A stretch of 64,000 nucleotides of DNA from CAZBXE01 sp964496125 (GTDB taxonomy: Bacteria > Chlamydiota > Chlamydiia > Chlamydiales > CAZBXE01), in the NCBI GenBank assembly GCA_964496125.1, contig CAZBXE010000002.1, positions 124,001 through 188,000 of the forward strand. The letters run 5' to 3'. Position 1 is the stretch's first letter; each line of letters opens with the position of its first letter. This document shows, piece by piece, positions 61,726 to 64,000 of this stretch. Made by a program: the position numbers and the translations under genes. Under the pieces are notes generated by a model. That model searched no databases. It was not told the DNA's origin and saw only the letters and a program-made list of their open reading frames with translations.

Positions 61726-63557
61726 CGGCTAAGTTCTGCTCTCTCTTGCTCTTCCGTTTCCAAGTTCTTCATGATAAAATCTTTACGTTCTGGTGTATTG
61801 CGACCCATGTAAAACTCAAGAGTTTGTTTTACCTCAGAGAGTGTGCCAATATGCACTCTTGTAACCCTCATATCTTTATCGATAAACTGCTTAAATTCAT
61901 GCGCTGAAATCTCTCCCAGCCCTTTGAAACGGGTGATCTCGATTCCCTTGCCTTTAAGCGAGGAGATAGCACTATCCCGTTCTGCTTCAGAATAGCAATA
62001 GAGAGTCTTTTCTTTGTTACGCACCTTAAAAAGAGGTGTTTCCAAAATGTAGAGGTGTCCATTCACAACAAGACTTTCAAAGTAGGTAAGAAAAAATGTG
62101 ATCAGCAGATTTCGAATGTGCATCCCATCTACATCGGCATCGGTTGCAAGGATGACCTTATCGTAGCGAAGGTTTGCAATATCATCTTCAATATTAAGAG
62201 CGCTCATGAGGTTGAACATCTCTTCATTCTTGTAGAGCTGGTCTAGCTTTTGCCCATGGACGTTAAGAGGCTTTCCTCTTAAGGAAAACACAGCCTGCGT
62301 CAAAGGATCTCTAGACGATACAATCGAGGCGCTTGCAGAAAGTCCTTCTGTAATGAAAATCATTGTATGATCAGCGTATTTCGACCCGTCTCCAAAATGG
62401 TGCTTTGAATCGCGAAGTTTGGGGATTTTAAACGAGATCTTTTTCTGCTTCTCTTTGGCCTCTTTTTTAACAGCTGCAAGCTCCTTACGTAGCTTTTCAT
62501 TAAATGCTGTTCTTTCAATCAGCCGATTGGCAGCTTCAGGGTTTTTAAGCAGTAGATTGTGAGTTGCTTCCTTGATCTCTTGTACCCACGCGCCCCTTTG
62601 GTCTGTGTTTCCAAGCTTATTTTTTGTTTGGGATTCAAAAATAGGGTCTTGCACTTTCACTAAAATCGTGCCCACAATTCCTTCACGAACGTCAATTCCT
62701 TGAAAGTTTTTCTTTGCAAATTCGTTAACCCCCTTCAGTATGCCCTCACGGAAGGCAGAAAGGTGCGTTCCTCCATCCGCTGTATGCTGCCCGTTGACAA
62801 AGGAAAAGTAATTCTCCCCATAATTTTGGGTATGTAAGAAAGCAAATTCTACATGCTTGCCACGATAATGGAGCGGTTCATACAGACGATCTACCTCTGC
62901 GACTTCAGAATTTAATAGATCCAAAAGGCCCCGTTTTGATTCAATCACCTGGCCGTTGTAGATAATCTGCAGACCTACGTTTAAGTAGGCATAGTGCAAA
63001 AGACGCTTTTGGACATATTCATCTTCGTAGCGATATTTCTTAAAAATATCGGGGTCAGGAATAAATTCAACAAAGGTTCCATCCTTCTCCTTTGTTTTTC
63101 CCTTCTTCTCATCGACCTTCTTGCCTTTAGAAAAAACAGCTTCAAAATACTCACTATCACGATGGGAACGCACGAGGAAATGGTCCGAAAGAGCGTTGAC
63201 TGCCTTTGTGCCCACGCCGTTTAGACCCACAGAAAACTGAAAGACGTCTGTATTGTATTTAGCTCCCGTGTTGATCCGGCTCACGCAATCGATGACCTTA
63301 CCAAGAGGTATCCCTCTGCCGTAATCACGCACTGATACTTTGCCCGTAGCTCGATCGATTGTTACCTCGATTTTTTGGCCGTGATTCATGATGAACTCAT
63401 CCACGCCATTATCGATCACCTCTTTGAGCATAACGTAAATCCCGTCGTCAGAATGGGACCCATCGCCAAGGCGTCCGATATACATACCAGATCTCAGGCG
63501 AATATGCTCAAGCGCGTCTAACGTTTGGACTGTCGACTCATCGTATTTTTTTGCCAT
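61713..63557 (-). CDS. parE: Type IIA topoisomerase subunit B (ParE-like)
   Basis: ATPase subunit (614 aa) partnering parC. GHKL motif EVIDNGVDEFIMNHG, VRDYGRGIPLGKV, FSVGLNGVGTKAVNALS; TOPRIM motifs EGLSASASIVSSRDP and KVILATDADVDGMHIRNLL. The gene is the first of the parE-parC-recX unit; the 167-base gap to pseB holds its promoter. Confidence 0.93.
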   Translation of the reverse strand: MAKKYDESTVQTLDALEHIRLRSGMYIGRLGDGSHSDDGIYVMLKEVIDNGVDEFIMNHGQKIEVTIDRATGKVSVRDYGRGIPLGKVIDCVSRINTGAKYNTDVFQFSVGLNGVGTKAVNALSDHFLVRSHRDSEYFEAVFSKGKKVDEKKGKTKEKDGTFVEFIPDPDIFKKYRYEDEYVQKRLLHYAYLNVGLQIIYNGQVIESKRGLLDLLNSEVAEVDRLYEPLHYRGKHVEFAFLHTQNYGENYFSFVNGQHTADGGTHLSAFREGILKGVNEFAKKNFQGIDVREGIVGTILVKVQDPIFESQTKNKLGNTDQRGAWVQEIKEATHNLLLKNPEAANRLIERTAFNEKLRKELAAVKKEAKEKQKKISFKIPKLRDSKHHFGDGSKYADHTMIFITEGLSASASIVSSRDPLTQAVFSLRGKPLNVHGQKLDQLYKNEEMFNLMSALNIEDDIANLRYDKVILATDADVDGMHIRNLLITFFLTYFESLVVNGHLYILETPLFKVRNKEKTLYCYSEAERDSAISSLKGKGIEITRFKGLGEISAHEFKQFIDKDMRVTRVHIGTLSEVKQTLEFYMGRNTPERKDFIMKNLETEEQERAELSRWKT

Positions 63558-63724
63558 ATCTAAGCTTCTATTGGAAAAACCGCAGTGTACCCCATCAACC
63601 TATATTTTGCAAACCTAGAAAATCAAGATTAAAACACATTTATTTAACGCTTAGAAACTTACAAAAATCCACTTCAGCTTTGAATTTTAAAGATGAAAAA
63701 GCTAGGGTAAAAAAAAGGACGGGT

Positions 63725-64000
63725 ATGAGCATTTATTCACACTTTGAAGACAAAAGCGTCTTGATTACAGGAGGCACGGGCAGCTTTGGAAGAGCTCTTG
63801 CTAAACGTCTTTTATCCTTAAATATTTGTCGTAAGGTTATCATTTTTAGCCGCGATGAGTGGAAGCAGTGGGAGATGCGAGAACAAAACCCGCTCTTCCA
63901 ACACCCAAGTGCTCGCTACTTTCTCGGCGACATCCGAGATGCAGAAAGACTCGCAAGGGCCTTCCATGAAGTAGACATCGTCATCCATGCCGCCGCCTTG
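63725..64000 (+). CDS. PseB-like UDP-GlcNAc 4,6-dehydratase (5' part only)
   Basis: 92 codons visible; the rest lies beyond the right edge. It has the Rossmann start SVLITGGTGSFGRALAKRLL, then RKVIIFSRDEWKQWEMREQN and FLGDIRDAERLARAFHEVDI with VIHAAAL. The SRDE.KQ.EM motif is characteristic of the PseB/FlaA1 inverting dehydratase, first step of pseudaminic-acid-type sugar synthesis. An AAAGGACGGG ribosome site precedes the ATG. Divergent from parE. Confidence 0.82.
   Translation, partial: MSIYSHFEDKSVLITGGTGSFGRALAKRLLSLNICRKVIIFSRDEWKQWEMREQNPLFQHPSARYFLGDIRDAERLARAFHEVDIVIHAAAL

Overview
The window is chromosomal DNA from a member of the Chlamydiae, most likely an amoeba- or arthropod-associated family outside the Chlamydiaceae. 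Three things point there. The S10/spc ribosomal operon lies next to fmt-lpxA-fabZ-lpxC-lnt. The blocks dnaE-uhpC, hisS-aspS and trxA/trmL/mip are nearby, which is the chlamydial layout. A UhpC-type hexose-phosphate carrier and several proteins with the paired hydrophobic segments typical of chlamydial inclusion-membrane (Inc) proteins are also present. Gene order is compared with Chlamydia trachomatis from memory; no search was run, and the species cannot be named from sequence alone.

Layout. 1-9256 (minus): secY (3' end missing) through rplC, a compact S10/spc operon without rpsJ, rpsN or rpmD. 9257-9610: leader. 9654-13337 (minus): four Inc-like membrane proteins, two of them tandem paralogues, in the place where Chlamydia carries Cap1. 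13334-18512 (minus): fmt and lipid A / envelope genes. 18730-21821 (plus): an rRNA m5C methyltransferase, a SurA-like chaperone and ksgA. 22240-28939: an RsbW kinase, envelope lipoproteins, a secreted repeat protein and dnaE. 29007-34945: uhpC, then an FHA-like / MBOAT / SGNH cassette that looks like an envelope O-acylation operon. 35050-36405: a striking poly-Ser, Pro-rich protein with a WASP-like C-terminus. 36603-39862: hisS-aspS. 39863-43903: an accessory island with repeats, ogt, three tandem small coiled-coil paralogues and trhO. 43988-46189: trxA, trmL, mip. 46511-51235: a small poly-Ser protein, a MORN-type protein, pheT, ndk. 51365-55226 (minus): lptB, an LptA/C-like protein, kdsA, folK. 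55327-63557: tRNA-Arg, khpA, dtd, two duplicated Inc-like genes, rluD, recX, parC, parE. 63725 to the end: the start of a pseB-like dehydratase.

The most unusual content lies between the conserved blocks. (1) The 451-residue protein at 35050-36405 combines an N-terminal two-helix hydrophobic (Inc-like) segment, poly-Pro motifs, a WH2-like motif, an amphipathic segment and an acidic Trp-containing C-terminus, in the order of the WASP-family VCA actin-nucleation module. (2) A 174-bp palindromic element with 27-bp terminal inverted repeats occurs four times plus degenerate pieces. Two copies 28 kb apart differ at one base, and two copies supply the stop codon of the adjacent gene. (3) There are several local gene-family expansions: Inc-like pairs and a triplet of very small proteins.

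Most housekeeping functions are firm from motifs. Inc, effector and actin-related assignments are inference from architecture.
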